Shown piece by piece: positions 15,962 through 26,800 of a stretch of DNA of 47,084 bases. A program made the position numbers and the translations under genes. Each line of letters begins with the position of its first letter. The first letter of the stretch is position 1. The notes under the pieces are model-generated. The model ran no database searches and was not told the origin of the DNA. It saw only the letters and a list, made by a program, of their open reading frames with translations. The stretch is from a virus: positions 1 through 47,084 of the IMG/VR virus record IMGVR_UViG_3300036770_002448. One strand, written 5' to 3'.

Positions 15962-16922
15962 TCCGGTCCCCTCGCTGAACCCCATTTCTTCTCAGAACGG
16001 GAAGGCCACGGCTGCGTGGCTAGCCTGGTTTGATCAGGTTCGTCTGCTGTCTACAGACATCGAGCGTGCTCTTCTGAACGTCTTGACCAGAGTTCAGAAC
16101 TCCACTGGCTCTACGATCACCAAGGGCACCGTCGTCGGCTTTGCCGGCGTGGGAGCTGACGGAGTGCTGTCTGTGGCCCCCTACCTTGCGGATGGGTCAA
16201 CACCTTCTCTCTACATTCTGGGAATCCTAGACGAGACGATACCCGACAGCGACTCCACTGGCCTGTGCTCTGTGTGGGGTCAGGTCTCTGGCATCGACAC
16301 CACTGCGTTCAGTGTGGGAGACATTTTGTACGCCAGCCCGACGGTGGCGGGCGGGCTGACGGCGACCAAACCAACTGCGCCTGACAACGTGATCCCTATG
16401 GCTGCCGTGCTGACTGTAGACAGTGTCACGGGATCTATTTTCGTGCGGCCAACCATTGAGCAGCAGAAGTACTACGGCGAGTTCACGCGCACAACCAACC
16501 TAACGGCGGCGCTGACGAACACCGCATACGCCATCGCGCTGGACACGACAGAGATTGCCGAAGGCGTGACGCTGGCGGGCTCGCCGCTGACGCGGCTGAC
16601 CGTGCCGCAGTCGGGTCTGTACCAGATCACGGTGCGGTATCAGCTCACCTCGACAAACTCGTCGCCCAAAAACGCCCGCGTCTGGTTTCGCCGAAACGGG
16701 ACGACGGATTACGCCAACAGCACATCCATCGTATCGGTGGACAGCAACGGTGGTTTTGCGACAATCACGGCATCAGAGTTTTTCTCTCTGCAGGCCAACG
16801 ACTACGTGGAACTCATGTGGGCCGTCTCAGACACCGCACTGTCGCTCACTGCTGCTGCTGCCACGGCCTACGCGCCCGCTGCGGCTTCCGTGATCGTCAC
16901 CGTCACCCAGATTCAGCAATAG
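15954..16922 (+). CDS. Tail / fibre-associated protein (322 aa)
   Basis: No firm family. Start ATG 15954 (MLSPVPSLNPISSQ) overlaps the gp10-like stop and has GGAGAG upstream. The N-terminal helix (KATAAWLAWFDQVRLLSTDI) is like proteins that dock under the hub. The middle (TKGTVVGFAGVGADGVLSVA, DSTGLCSVWGQVSGIDT, FSVGDILYASPTVAGGLTAT) is a beta module seen in tail proteins. The last ~130 residues (LTRLTVPQSGLYQITVRYQL, NDYVELMWAVSDTALSL) resemble a C1q/TNF-like or related beta-sandwich head, suggesting surface binding. It is the last gene of the tail block. Confidence 0.55.
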   Translation: MLSPVPSLNPISSQNGKATAAWLAWFDQVRLLSTDIERALLNVLTRVQNSTGSTITKGTVVGFAGVGADGVLSVAPYLADGSTPSLYILGILDETIPDSDSTGLCSVWGQVSGIDTTAFSVGDILYASPTVAGGLTATKPTAPDNVIPMAAVLTVDSVTGSIFVRPTIEQQKYYGEFTRTTNLTAALTNTAYAIALDTTEIAEGVTLAGSPLTRLTVPQSGLYQITVRYQLTSTNSSPKNARVWFRRNGTTDYANSTSIVSVDSNGGFATITASEFFSLQANDYVELMWAVSDTALSLTAAAATAYAPAAASVIVTVTQIQQ

Positions 16923-16999
16923 GGTGCCCCGCAGTGTGCGCAGGTGCGGTAAACTGGGGTCAGCGACGGTACCAACTGGCGGATTGGGTGAGGTGAATC

Positions 17000-18823
17000 A
17001 TGGCACAGCAATGGCTTTCCGCGAGTGATCCGTTTTTCGCGCAGTACCCTGGCGGCTACGATGAGAGCGGCTATGTTGCGGGGCCGTATGACTCGCAGAT
17101 CGCGGGGCTGCAGAGCCCGCAGAACTGGGAGATGGTTGCGCCGCAGCTCGGGTGGACTGGGCCGACCAAAGCCGGCTACATCGGCCTTGACGGCAACGCC
17201 ATGGAGGACTACTCGCCCGAGTTCCTGAACTGGATTCAGTCGAAGCGGGCCGAGGGCTACGATTTCGTCACCGACGCGAGCAAGATCAACAACCGCAATC
17301 AGGTCATCGGGTTTCGCCTACCTTCAGGCGATGTGATCAATCAGACGCCCGTCAAAGCCGGTGGCTTCGGCGATTTCTTCAAAGAGTTCGTTCTGCCGTC
17401 CGTAGGCGCGTACTTTGGCGCCGGGGCGCTGGGCAACGCGCTGTCGCCTGTGACCAATGCGCTGACGGGCGTATCTGGCCCCGGAGCGATTGCGGCAGGC
17501 GGGGCGCTAGAGGGTCTGGGCTCTGTAAGCGGCAACATCGTCGGCGCGTCGGGGGCGCCGATTGCGCCTGCTGTGAGCGCGCCGCTGATTCAAGACATGG
17601 CGGGCAACGTCCTGAACGCCGTTACTGGTGATGTCGTTGTTCCTGCCGCCGCGTCAGGTGCGGTAGCTGCGCCCATCACGATGGCTGAAGTGGCGAAAAT
17701 TCCCAGCAATGTCTTTGCGGGCGGTGGAGAAGCTGCCGCTGGTGCAGTGGAGACAGGCGTTGACGCGGTGGCTGGACAAACTGCCGAGGCAGCGACTTCT
17801 CCCTACAGCCTGTCTTCCAGTACGAACAGCGGCACCACGGGCATCACTCCAGGCGCGGGAGGCACCACGGGCATCACCCCAGTGACCACCACTCCTCTGG
17901 GGGCTGCTGCGGGCACGGCCATTGATCTTGCGCCTGCGCTCGGCACTACTCTGGGCGCCACCGCGTCGGCTCTTGGCGTCGGTGCTTCTCTCGGTGCCAC
18001 GACCTCCGCGTTGTCAGGAGCAGGCCCCTCTGCATCCAGTCTTCTCACCCCGCAAGTCATCGGCGGGGCTGCCAATCTTATCGGCGGCACTGTTTCCGCA
18101 GGTGCTGCCAAAGATGCGGCGGCCATGCAGTCTTCTGCGGCAGCTGAAGCTGCGAAAATCCAAGCGGACGCAGCGAAGGAAGTCGCGCGTCTGCAGATAG
18201 AGGCGGCTGATCGAGCCTACGAGCGTGCGGCTGCAGAGCGTAAGCCGCTGCAAGACATCGGATTGGCCGCGCTGCGTCGAATCGAGGCAGGAGTAGCTCC
18301 TGGGGGAGAGTTTGTTCGTCCCTTCGAGATGGGTGACATCCTCGGAAGCGAACGCTACAAGACTCTTCTAGAGTCTGGCAGGGGAGCTCTGGAGCAGAGT
18401 GCCTTCAGCCGCGGGATGGGACTTTCTACCCCCACTGCCATGAACGTCATGGAGTTTGGCCAGAAGCTCGGTGTGTCTGAGTTTGACAGAACTCGCGCGC
18501 AGCTTCAGGCTGAACGAGAGGCGGTGCTCAAGCCTCTGCAGTCTCTTTCTGGAATCGGAATCACAGAGAGCAGAGCTCTGGGGGATATCGCCTCTGAGAC
18601 CGCACTGCTGGCCGGACAAGCTGGTGCTGGCGCTGCGGGGGCCACGGGCACCACGGCGGCAAACGCACTACTCTCCGCCGCAGGATCTGCTGCGGCGGGC
18701 AGGGTCCAGGCTGGCAACATTATCGGGCAGACAATCTCTGGCGTCGGAAATCAGGCTCTGCAGATGGAGTATCTCCGTCGGTTGTTTGGCGGATCCAACG
18801 TTCCTATTCCCATGGGGGACTGA
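17000..18823 (+). CDS. Ejection / internal virion protein (607 aa)
   Basis: A long Ala/Gly-rich protein with a folded N-terminus (LSASDPFFAQYPGGYDESGY), a low-complexity hydrophobic middle rich in GA repeats, and a charged coiled coil near residues 370-430 (AAKIQADAAKEVARLQIEAA). The C-terminal part (ERYKTLLESGRGALEQSAF, LQSLSGIGITESRALGDIAS, LGGxxRLF-like end) resembles podovirus proteins placed with ejection proteins. It likely leaves the virion during DNA entry. A 77-bp gap precedes ATG 17000, with GGTGAGGTGA as ribosome site. Confidence 0.55.
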   Translation: MAQQWLSASDPFFAQYPGGYDESGYVAGPYDSQIAGLQSPQNWEMVAPQLGWTGPTKAGYIGLDGNAMEDYSPEFLNWIQSKRAEGYDFVTDASKINNRNQVIGFRLPSGDVINQTPVKAGGFGDFFKEFVLPSVGAYFGAGALGNALSPVTNALTGVSGPGAIAAGGALEGLGSVSGNIVGASGAPIAPAVSAPLIQDMAGNVLNAVTGDVVVPAAASGAVAAPITMAEVAKIPSNVFAGGGEAAAGAVETGVDAVAGQTAEAATSPYSLSSSTNSGTTGITPGAGGTTGITPVTTTPLGAAAGTAIDLAPALGTTLGATASALGVGASLGATTSALSGAGPSASSLLTPQVIGGAANLIGGTVSAGAAKDAAAMQSSAAAEAAKIQADAAKEVARLQIEAADRAYERAAAERKPLQDIGLAALRRIEAGVAPGGEFVRPFEMGDILGSERYKTLLESGRGALEQSAFSRGMGLSTPTAMNVMEFGQKLGVSEFDRTRAQLQAEREAVLKPLQSLSGIGITESRALGDIASETALLAGQAGAGAAGATGTTAANALLSAAGSAAAGRVQAGNIIGQTISGVGNQALQMEYLRRLFGGSNVPIPMGD

Positions 18824-18825
18824 TC

Positions 18826-21027
18826 GTGGCAACCTTGGTGCAGCCGCCCTCTGTCAACTTCAACCTGTCAGGCGGGACAGACCTGCCGTTGCGGGTTCGT
18901 CCCTTTCCACTGATCGACGTCGCGGGGGCTGAAGCGTCTGCAGCAGAGATGGGAACGAAGATCTCCTCTGCGAGAGAGCAGATTCGGGCTCGCGCAGACG
19001 CGGAGAATGACCGTAAGATTCTCAGTGCGGGCGTGAAGTCTGGGGAGATAGACCTATTCACCCCCGCTGGTGTCCGCAAGGCCCTAGAGACGTTGCGTGG
19101 CCGCGTAAGTCTTGACACGTTCACCAAGCTGAACGATCGTGCAGCCGAGCTTCGAACCGTGGAGGTGAATCTGCAGAGGAGTCTGCAGCAGATGGACGAA
19201 GCTGCCCGCAAGCAGTACACTGCGGGACTAGAAGCGTCCATGCCTTTTCTTGATGCGCTCATGCGCTCCTACGCCCAGGATGTGGAGACGAGCGGCGAGG
19301 CTGCGGCACAAGAGAAGTTCACCCAGAACCGCGACAAGGTTCTGCAGCAAATGCGCGGAAAAGCTGTCGCACCCAACGTCCCCATGTTCAGTGAAGAGGT
19401 CATCAGTTCTTTGGCTGACGCGACCCCTGAGGTCTTGCCGGGCATCATCTCCGCCAGCAAGTACCAGACTGACATTGCCAACAACGTCTCCAGGATGGCT
19501 GCGGCGCAGCGTCCTGCCACGGGCACAGAGAACTTCATCGACGCAGACGGCAACGTCGTCACCAGCATTCCTGGCGTTGGCGTGTTCAATGCGCAGACGC
19601 GTGAGCCCTGGACCGGAGACCCGTCTACTCTGCGTCCGCTGCCCACGACCCGGGGCGCGGCCGGGGCCGGGGGAGTCCCTGGCGCTGGCATGGAAACGCT
19701 CCGTGGGTCTGACGGAAACACTTACCTCGCCAACAGTCGCGCGGGCACTGTTTCTGTTCTGAACAGGGCAACTGGCCAGTACGAACCACTGCCCGGTGGC
19801 GTCCCGCAGGGCGTGACTCTGTACAAGATGGGCAGTGCGGCGGAAGCTCAAGCCGCTGCTCGTGCTGGGCGCGTTGTGCTGACAGACGAAGAGTCTCAGC
19901 GCATCAGCCGCATCAGCCGGATGGTGAAGCTGAATGTGCCCCCGTTTGGGCAAGGAGAAGCTGGCACCAACGCGCGGAATGCGTTCTACAAGGGTCTGCT
20001 GGCAGACATCGACGCCCAGGGTCAGGGAGACACGGAAGCTGCCATCCGCATGGCGATGGCCCGCTCCTCCACCAAGACCCGCGAGAACATGATCCAGCGG
20101 GACACCATCCTGCGCTCTGAAGAGGGCGAAGCCGTCGCGCTGCTGGGCAAAATCCAGGAAGAGCTCAAGAAGATTAGTGGGCCAGCTTCTCCGTACGTGC
20201 GAGAGAAGTGGAACGCGGTGGAGACGCGACTTCTGGGCAACCCCACGTTCGCGCAACTGAATCTCTACATGACTCAGTTCGTGGACACGGTGGGTCGTCT
20301 GTCGTCCAACGCGACGGGCGCGGCAGGCACTCCCGTCGCGTATCTGAACTTCGCCAAGACGGTGCTTGACAAGGACTTCAACCTCGAGCAAGTCAAGGCG
20401 TTCACCCCCGCGTTCCAGGAACTGGTCAAGGCTCGGCGTACCGGCGTGCAGGAAGCGTTCAACTACTTGAACGAGCTGGGCTCAGCCGTGACCAACGTGC
20501 CTGGGGCGGGCGCTGGGGGCGCTGGGGGCGCTGGGGGCGGTGTACCCCCTACCGGCCCCGCAACGGCGCGTCCTGGGCCCACTGGAGAGCCCGCAGCGGG
20601 TGCCGGTGCAGCCCGCCCGCCCGCAACTGCTCGCCCGCCAGCCACCACGCCGCCGATGGGGGCTGGAAACCTGCCGATAGGCGAGGGTCAGCAGCCTGTC
20701 GACGCCCGAATCTCTATCCTACGGCCTGAGTACGACAAGGCTGTGGAGAGGTGGCGGGCATCCAGTACTCCAGAAGAACGCGCTCGCAACGCTGGAGACG
20801 TCCGTGCGGTGCGCAATGAACTGGCCCGCCTGGGCGTGCAAGTGCCGGATCTTCCCGCGTTCACGCCGGAGCCTCCCGGCACGGGTGCAGTCGCCCCTGC
20901 CACTGCGCTGACGCCTGATCAGATCGCCCGCGTTCGCAGAGCGTTCGGCAACTACGAGCCGCAGAAGTACGACTACCGCATCTCTCCAGAGGGTCGCGTC
21001 CAGCGTAAACCGAAGGTGCAGCGATGA
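18826..21027 (+). CDS. Ejection / internal virion protein (733 aa)
   Basis: Starts at GTG 18826, two bases after the previous stop. The first ~230 residues are helical (SAREQIRARADAENDRKIL, AAELRTVEVNLQRSLQQMDE), followed by a Gly/Pro segment and a second helical domain (~375-545). A flexible Gly/Ala/Pro linker (GAGAGGAGGAGG then PPATARPPATTPP, ~555-620) leads to a small C-terminal helical domain (LRPEYDKAVERWRASSTPEE). The linker shows direct GCTGGGGGC repeats at 20513-20540. Architecture and position indicate one of the large proteins injected with the DNA; no enzymatic motif is visible. Confidence 0.55.
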   Translation: MATLVQPPSVNFNLSGGTDLPLRVRPFPLIDVAGAEASAAEMGTKISSAREQIRARADAENDRKILSAGVKSGEIDLFTPAGVRKALETLRGRVSLDTFTKLNDRAAELRTVEVNLQRSLQQMDEAARKQYTAGLEASMPFLDALMRSYAQDVETSGEAAAQEKFTQNRDKVLQQMRGKAVAPNVPMFSEEVISSLADATPEVLPGIISASKYQTDIANNVSRMAAAQRPATGTENFIDADGNVVTSIPGVGVFNAQTREPWTGDPSTLRPLPTTRGAAGAGGVPGAGMETLRGSDGNTYLANSRAGTVSVLNRATGQYEPLPGGVPQGVTLYKMGSAAEAQAAARAGRVVLTDEESQRISRISRMVKLNVPPFGQGEAGTNARNAFYKGLLADIDAQGQGDTEAAIRMAMARSSTKTRENMIQRDTILRSEEGEAVALLGKIQEELKKISGPASPYVREKWNAVETRLLGNPTFAQLNLYMTQFVDTVGRLSSNATGAAGTPVAYLNFAKTVLDKDFNLEQVKAFTPAFQELVKARRTGVQEAFNYLNELGSAVTNVPGAGAGGAGGAGGGVPPTGPATARPGPTGEPAAGAGAARPPATARPPATTPPMGAGNLPIGEGQQPVDARISILRPEYDKAVERWRASSTPEERARNAGDVRAVRNELARLGVQVPDLPAFTPEPPGTGAVAPATALTPDQIARVRRAFGNYEPQKYDYRISPEGRVQRKPKVQR

Positions 21028-22712
21028 ACGAGACTCAAGTAGACGAAGAAGGCTGGGAGACTGCACCGGACGATGGGTGGGAGAGCGCCCGCGTTCGCCA
21101 GCCCAGCATCTACGCTCCGCGTGAGCAGTGGGCTGAGTACCGTGCTGCGCAGCAGCGCGGGGACGCCCTGCCCGGTCCCACTGGCCAGAAAGAGCGCACG
21201 TTCGCAGCCGGTAGCACTCCGGGTGAGATCGTGTTTGGTCTGCTGGAGGCCCCGCTGACGATGGTGTCCGGCGCTGCGGGTGCCGTGGCGGGTGGTCTGG
21301 CGGGCCTGGGCCGTGGCGCGTACGAGCTGGCGATGGGCCGGGGCCGTGATGTGGCGTTGCAGCGTGCGGCAAAGCAAGTCGAGGATGTGCAGGGGGCGAT
21401 GACGTACCAACCCCGCACCGACGTCGGGACTGCCATCCCGCAGATCTTGTCCGCCCCCATGACTGCTGCCCAGACCGTCGGTCGCGCCGCTGGCGAAGCT
21501 GTCGGCGGCCCCGCAGGGGGTGAGCTGGGCGCTGCTGTGCCCGATATCGCTGCTACCGTCGTCGGTGGTGCGAGCGCCCTCCGTGGCCGCGCCCCCACGG
21601 GAGCTCCCCAGTTCTCGCAAGAGCAGCAGGCCATAAAGAACGCGCAAGCCGCAGGCTTCCGTGGCCTGCCCAGCGAGATTCGTGGTGGTCCCGTCAACAT
21701 CGGCATGGAGTCTGTCGCAAAGCAGGCTCCTCTCGTCAAACGTCTCGCTGCGTTCAACGAGGAGCGTGCGAGCCAGCTCGCTCGGCAGGAAATTGGCCTG
21801 CCCCCCACGGGCAGGCTGGACGAGCAGTCTCTCAAGCAGGTGCGCGACAGGGCGGGCGCGGTGTACGATCAAGTACGGTCGCTCCCTGAGACGATCGACG
21901 TTCGGAGGGTCAATCCCAACTGGGTGAACGATGTGGTGGACTTGGACGCCAAGTTCCGCAGCATCAAGAATGTGCTGCCCGACATCTACAGGAATCCCAG
22001 CCTGGAGCGCCTGCGGGGGTCTATGGCCCGCGTGCGCACTCTCACGCCAGAGGAGACGGTGGACATCATCCGCACGCTGCGTGACGAGTCTTCCCGCACG
22101 CTGAAGCGCACCGACGTCTCCTCCAAGGAGGTGGATGCCGCCTACGCCATCAAGGAAGCGGCCAACATGTTCGAGAACCTGCTGGATACGCATCTGCAAG
22201 CGACGGGTCGTGGAGCACTGATGAATCGCTACCGCGCCGCCCGCGAGACGCTGGCCAAGACCTACACCATCGAAGACGCCACCAATCTGACCACTGGCAA
22301 GGTGGATCCGCAGGCCATCCGTCGTGCGCGGGACAAGGGAGAGAAGCTCACTGGCAATCTGCTCAAGATTGCTGACGCTGCTGCAGCCCTCCCGTCCGTG
22401 GTGCGCAAGACGGAGGGGATAATCACTCCAGAGGGCATGGTGCTGAGCGACTACGCGATGGGCCTGGGCATCCCCGCAGCCATCTTCAGCAATCAGCCTG
22501 CTGTAGCGGCGGGTCTGGCGGCGGGGGCCGCTGCGCGACCTGCCGTGCGTGCCGCTGCGGGGAGCGAGTGGTATCAGCGCCAATTCGCGCAGCCACGAGC
22601 TGAGACTCCCAGGCCCCCTCTGAGCAGATCGGCCCCGGGCGCTGCTGCGATTGGCGTGGCCGCGCAGCCGAATCAGGCCCCGTTCCTGATGTCTGAGGAG
22701 GAGCAGCAGTGA
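21024..22712 (+). CDS. Ejection protein with membrane-active segments (562 aa)
   Basis: ATG 21024 overlaps the preceding stop (ATGA). The N-terminus is acidic with a repeated short motif (EEGWETAPDDGWESA). Hydrophobic Gly/Ala-rich stretches at ~69-100 (LLEAPLTMVSGAAGAVAGGL), ~150-185 (GAAVPDIAATVVGGASAL) and ~475-515 (GLGIPAAIFSNQPAVAAGL) could enter membranes. The intervening region (~195-450) is helical and charged. This is the pattern of podovirus ejection proteins that build a trans-envelope conduit. No lytic transglycosylase motif was seen. Confidence 0.55.
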   Translation: MNETQVDEEGWETAPDDGWESARVRQPSIYAPREQWAEYRAAQQRGDALPGPTGQKERTFAAGSTPGEIVFGLLEAPLTMVSGAAGAVAGGLAGLGRGAYELAMGRGRDVALQRAAKQVEDVQGAMTYQPRTDVGTAIPQILSAPMTAAQTVGRAAGEAVGGPAGGELGAAVPDIAATVVGGASALRGRAPTGAPQFSQEQQAIKNAQAAGFRGLPSEIRGGPVNIGMESVAKQAPLVKRLAAFNEERASQLARQEIGLPPTGRLDEQSLKQVRDRAGAVYDQVRSLPETIDVRRVNPNWVNDVVDLDAKFRSIKNVLPDIYRNPSLERLRGSMARVRTLTPEETVDIIRTLRDESSRTLKRTDVSSKEVDAAYAIKEAANMFENLLDTHLQATGRGALMNRYRAARETLAKTYTIEDATNLTTGKVDPQAIRRARDKGEKLTGNLLKIADAAAALPSVVRKTEGIITPEGMVLSDYAMGLGIPAAIFSNQPAVAAGLAAGAAARPAVRAAAGSEWYQRQFAQPRAETPRPPLSRSAPGAAAIGVAAQPNQAPFLMSEEEQQ

Positions 22713-23881
22713 AGGTGCTGGTACTGGACGAGAAGGCGCGTGCTTTGCATCTGGTTCTGAAGGCCAGCGCAGCGGGTCACGACGTCCGCTGGTACGCGCC
22801 TGACAGCGACACGGGCAAAGGCTTCCGCGGATTTGAGCGCGTAGACAACTGGGTGGGCTCAGCAGGGTGGGCCGACATCATCTTCAACGCTGGGTGCGAG
22901 AAGCAGGAGCCCAAGCTGCGACAGATGATGGAGAGGAAGTACCCCATCTGGAACACTCCCTGCGAGATAGAGTTCGACGACTACGAGGATCTTGCCCCGC
23001 CCACGCAGAAGCATGACTCTGTCGCCTCTGCCATGACCGCACTGTACGCCAAGCCGGAACGCTACGTTCTCAAAGGTGAGGACGTTGACACCTACGAGTC
23101 CCACTCTGCCGCGGACATGGTGGCGCACTTGCGCGACATGATCTTCTTCGACGGTGATCTTCTGCTGCAGGAGTACGTCGACGGTCTGCAAGTCACGGTG
23201 GTGCGCAGCTTCACGGCGGATGGGTGGGTGGGCCCCATCTACGAAGGGCTGACGGAGACGGGATTCGGCCACATGGTGGGAGAGTCCAAGGTGTTTGACG
23301 ACAGCCTGGGCAAGCTCACCAGCGTTCTTCAAGAGCGCAACTTCTGCGGCACGGTGATGGCGAAGTGCTGCGTCTCAGACGACGGCAAGCTGTTCGTCTT
23401 CAAGGTGAAGTGCGGGTGGCCCAAGTCGCTCGTCACCTACGCCCCCAGCGAGGACATGATGGCCTGGGTCGCTGCCGCGCTGAAAGGTGACGCCCCCTCC
23501 GCCAACTACAAGACCGACATCTCGTACTACGTCAAGCTGGAGACGGAAGACATTGGCTTTCCGGTCTACGGCATCTCTCGCGGCGTGCTGGCACATGCGC
23601 ACCCTCTGGAGGTATCGCTGCGACGCGTTCCTGACATGAGCGCAGAGAATACGATCGTAGAGCGTGATCTCTGGGTCACGACTGGCGAGTACGTAACTGT
23701 CGTCGACGGGTACGGAAGCTCTGCCCGCCAAGCGATGAAGCGAGCGATGAGTACCGTAGAGAAGATCTACACGGCTGGCATCGAGCCGGACATCGAGGAG
23801 GAGTACTTCGAAAACTTGAAAGAGAACGTTGCGTTCGCACAATCGCAAGGTTACTTGAAGGATTTCGTGTATGGCGGCTGA
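22709..23881 (+). CDS. PurD-like ATP-grasp ligase
   Basis: The 390-aa protein looks like glycinamide ribonucleotide synthetase (GARS): an N-terminal Rossmann-type part (MKVLVLDEKARALHLVLKAS), the ATP-grasp core (AKPERYVLKGEDVDTYESHS, FDGDLLLQEYVDGLQVTVVR), a metal-site region (GKLFVFKVKCGWPKSLVTYA) and a C-domain ending AVEKIYTAGIEPDIEEE-like. In PurD this site ligates glycine to phosphoribosylamine. Here the usual acidic/Asn metal ligands of the core are altered (FKVKCGWPK), so substrate or activity may differ. ATG 22709 overlaps the previous stop. Its place among ejection genes is odd for a metabolic enzyme; it may act on a phage-specific acceptor or be a virion component. Confidence 0.6.
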   Translation: MKVLVLDEKARALHLVLKASAAGHDVRWYAPDSDTGKGFRGFERVDNWVGSAGWADIIFNAGCEKQEPKLRQMMERKYPIWNTPCEIEFDDYEDLAPPTQKHDSVASAMTALYAKPERYVLKGEDVDTYESHSAADMVAHLRDMIFFDGDLLLQEYVDGLQVTVVRSFTADGWVGPIYEGLTETGFGHMVGESKVFDDSLGKLTSVLQERNFCGTVMAKCCVSDDGKLFVFKVKCGWPKSLVTYAPSEDMMAWVAAALKGDAPSANYKTDISYYVKLETEDIGFPVYGISRGVLAHAHPLEVSLRRVPDMSAENTIVERDLWVTTGEYVTVVDGYGSSARQAMKRAMSTVEKIYTAGIEPDIEEEYFENLKENVAFAQSQGYLKDFVYGG

Positions 23882-26800
23882 AGAGTTCGGCTATTCCGAG
23901 GATGAGCAGCCCGCATGGTCGGCGGGGATGGCGTCGCCTGCGCCTGCCGCCCCCATCACTGGGGAGGGTGGAGCCGCGTTCGGCGTGTATCCCCAGGCCC
24001 GCAGCCGCCGTCCCGCCCCGCGAGTCAATCCGCTTGAGCTGAACAACCAGGGGCTCCCGCCCTCTGTTGTACGTCGGCAACCGGAGGTGCAGGCCCCGCC
24101 CGCAGAGATGCGTGCGTACGAGCCCACGATGCGGGAAAGTCTTGCCGCCCGCACGCAGACTGCTCTGCAGGGTGCGGGGGTGGACAAGGCACGCGCACGG
24201 CGCATCTCACAGACGCTGGTGGGTGGCCCCCAGAGCAACCTACCCCTCGGCATCGGTGTGGTGGACATTCCTCTGCTGCCCAGCGTCCCATTTCTGATGG
24301 AGGAGGGGTACAGGGGTACAGAAAGGTCAATGCAAGCGGCCGAGCGGGGGGACTACGGCGCTGCCGCGCTGGAGTACCTGGGTGCTGCGGCTGCAATGGC
24401 TCCTGGCGCTGCAGTCACTGCCCGTGCGGTGCCCCCCGTGGCGCGGGCGTTGAATGAGTCGATGGGGGCCCGTGCAGTCACTGGCGCGATGGCCCGGAGC
24501 CAACGGGGGACGTTTCTGCCAGAGCAGCGGTTCACCCCCCGCGAGAAGGCCAAGATCGCCACGGCGCAGGATCTTGAGGCCAAGGGATCAGACCCACGCG
24601 AGGTGTGGAAGCAGACGGGCCTCGTGCGAGATTTCGACGGTAGCTGGATGGTCGAGATCAGCGACGACAAGATGCGCTTCAAGGGTCTGGAGGCAGTTGA
24701 AAAGGCCCGTGAGCCCATCGTCAAGCGTATAGACGATCTTGTGCTGGCCCGTGCGCTGCGCACCAGCATGGACAACGGGGCGACGTTGGACGAGGCCAAG
24801 GCTGCGCTCAAAACAGACCGTCGCACCGAGCCGTCGGCCAACGTGGTCCGTATGGCGCAGGATCGTGACGTCGAGCAGATCGACATGATGCTGGAGAACG
24901 CCAACAGCTCTCTGCTCGCCCCCATTCGTGGACTGAAGTACAAAGACGTCATCGAGCATCCTGAGCTGCTGGCCCGCGTGCCCGAGCTGGCTGATATGCA
25001 AGTGGACTTCGTCACGCGCAGCCAGCTCAGCCCTGGAACTGAGCGGGTGGCTGCCAGTCTGAACACCAGCACGGACCCGATGACCGTCGAGCTCGCTGTA
25101 GACTTGGCGAGAAATCCTGAGAAGATCGGCACTGCTCGCGGTGTCATGACGCACGAAACGCAGCACGCCATAGGAGAGATGGCAGGAAAATCAGCCGGCA
25201 CATCAGAAGCGAATATCCAGGCTGGCAGAGCAGCGCAGGGTCTTCCCCCGTTGTCTCCTGAAGAATTGCGGGGCGCGTATTTCAGAGAAACTGGCGAGTA
25301 TCTGGCGAACACCTCGCGCGCTCGTATGGACATGACACCTGAGCAGCGGGCAGCAGTCTTCCCCATGAGCCCTGAGGGGGGCGTCAAAATTCCGCCGGAA
25401 GAAGTGCAGTCGTTCGAGCAGTTGACGGGCGGGGCGACGCAGTATCGCGGCTTGAACTACGGGCGCATGGGGCGGCAGCGCGGGGCGGTCATGTTCAGTA
25501 TGGGCGGGGAGCAGGGTCGCCCCCTGCGCGACGTATTGGCTGAGCAGCCCACTACGCTCCGCGTGCTGGAGGCACTCCCCGGCAAGCGCACCACGCTCAC
25601 CGTGGACGAGATACAGCAGCAGATGCGCCGCCCCGAGGTGACGAAGCAAGAGAAGGATGTGCTGGAGCGCGTACTCGCTGACCTTGGTGCCGGTGGGACG
25701 CGGCTGTACCACGGGGGAACTTACACGCCTGGGCAGCCCATCCGTGGGGTGCTCTACGCTGCCGAAGATCCTGGTATGGCGCGGTCGTACGTCGCCATGT
25801 CTGAGGAAAGGGTTGGACCCGGTGCCGCGCTGCAAGAGATCAACGTGTCCACAAAGTCTCCTGCGCCCGAGAGCGTGGTGAGAGAAGCCGCGAACAGGAA
25901 TGGTATCCCCTTCGACGACTATCCTCCAGCGTCTGCATTCGACGCAGAGATTCACGGTGAAGAGGTGGTCAACGCTCTGGTGAGAGATCTGCAGTCTCGT
26001 GGCTACGACCATGCTGTTCTGGACGACATCCCGTATGGCGGTCCAGACCCCAGCATCAAGAGCACGCGGGCACACGTTCTGTTCCCCAACGCCAAGGTTG
26101 GATCCAGCACCGTCTCGGCAGAAGACCTCGTCAAGCGCGTGCAGGCCGAGACGGGCAACTTCCGTCTTACGCCGGCAGACTCCGGAGAATGGAGCAGCTA
26201 CGGTCTGGAGAGTATAGGACGAGACGACTCTGGCAGGCCGTGGGTGGGTGTGGGTCCAAACGCCTTCAACGTTCGCACCACGATCTATCGCTCACCCATG
26301 GAGACTGGGGCTTCCAGCCATTTCTACAACGAGCCCAACTACTTCGCCCACTCACGCTCGTTTGATGACTCCCAGGGTGTTCCCCATGTGGTAGAGATTC
26401 AATCTGATCTCGTACAGAAGGCTGCGAAAGAGCTCAGTCCAGAAGAGCGTGCTCGTCTGGAAGAGGCTGTGGTGTCTTTGGAGGGTCAGACACAGTTCTA
26501 CAACGACGTTGTCCGTGAGATGGAGCCGAGACTGGCCTACGCTCGATCAACAGAACGCGCACCCGTGTTACTGGGCAGAATTGCAGAGCGACAAGCAGAA
26601 ATAGAATCTCTGAATCCAGATGCCATCCTGCTTCTAGAGGACGAGATTGTCCGTCGGCTGTCTGAAGAGTCATTCAATAGTATCCCCACCGGGCTATCTC
26701 CTGGTGATCTCATACGCGGGATTGCTGATGGATCCATCCCGTTACAAAGAGACACTGACTACACGAGAGCGTTCGATGCCGTAATTAGGGAGACCAACAG

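Noticed and set aside
16923-16999. Possible promoter (GCGGTAAACTGG) before the first ejection gene
   Set aside because: The -10-like TAAACT has no acceptable -35 and no extended TG, and co-transcription with the tail genes is enough to explain expression.
20973-22583. 536-aa leftward open frame opposite the ejection genes
   Set aside because: Antisense shadow; the rightward genes have coupled starts and coherent composition, and the leftward frame has none.
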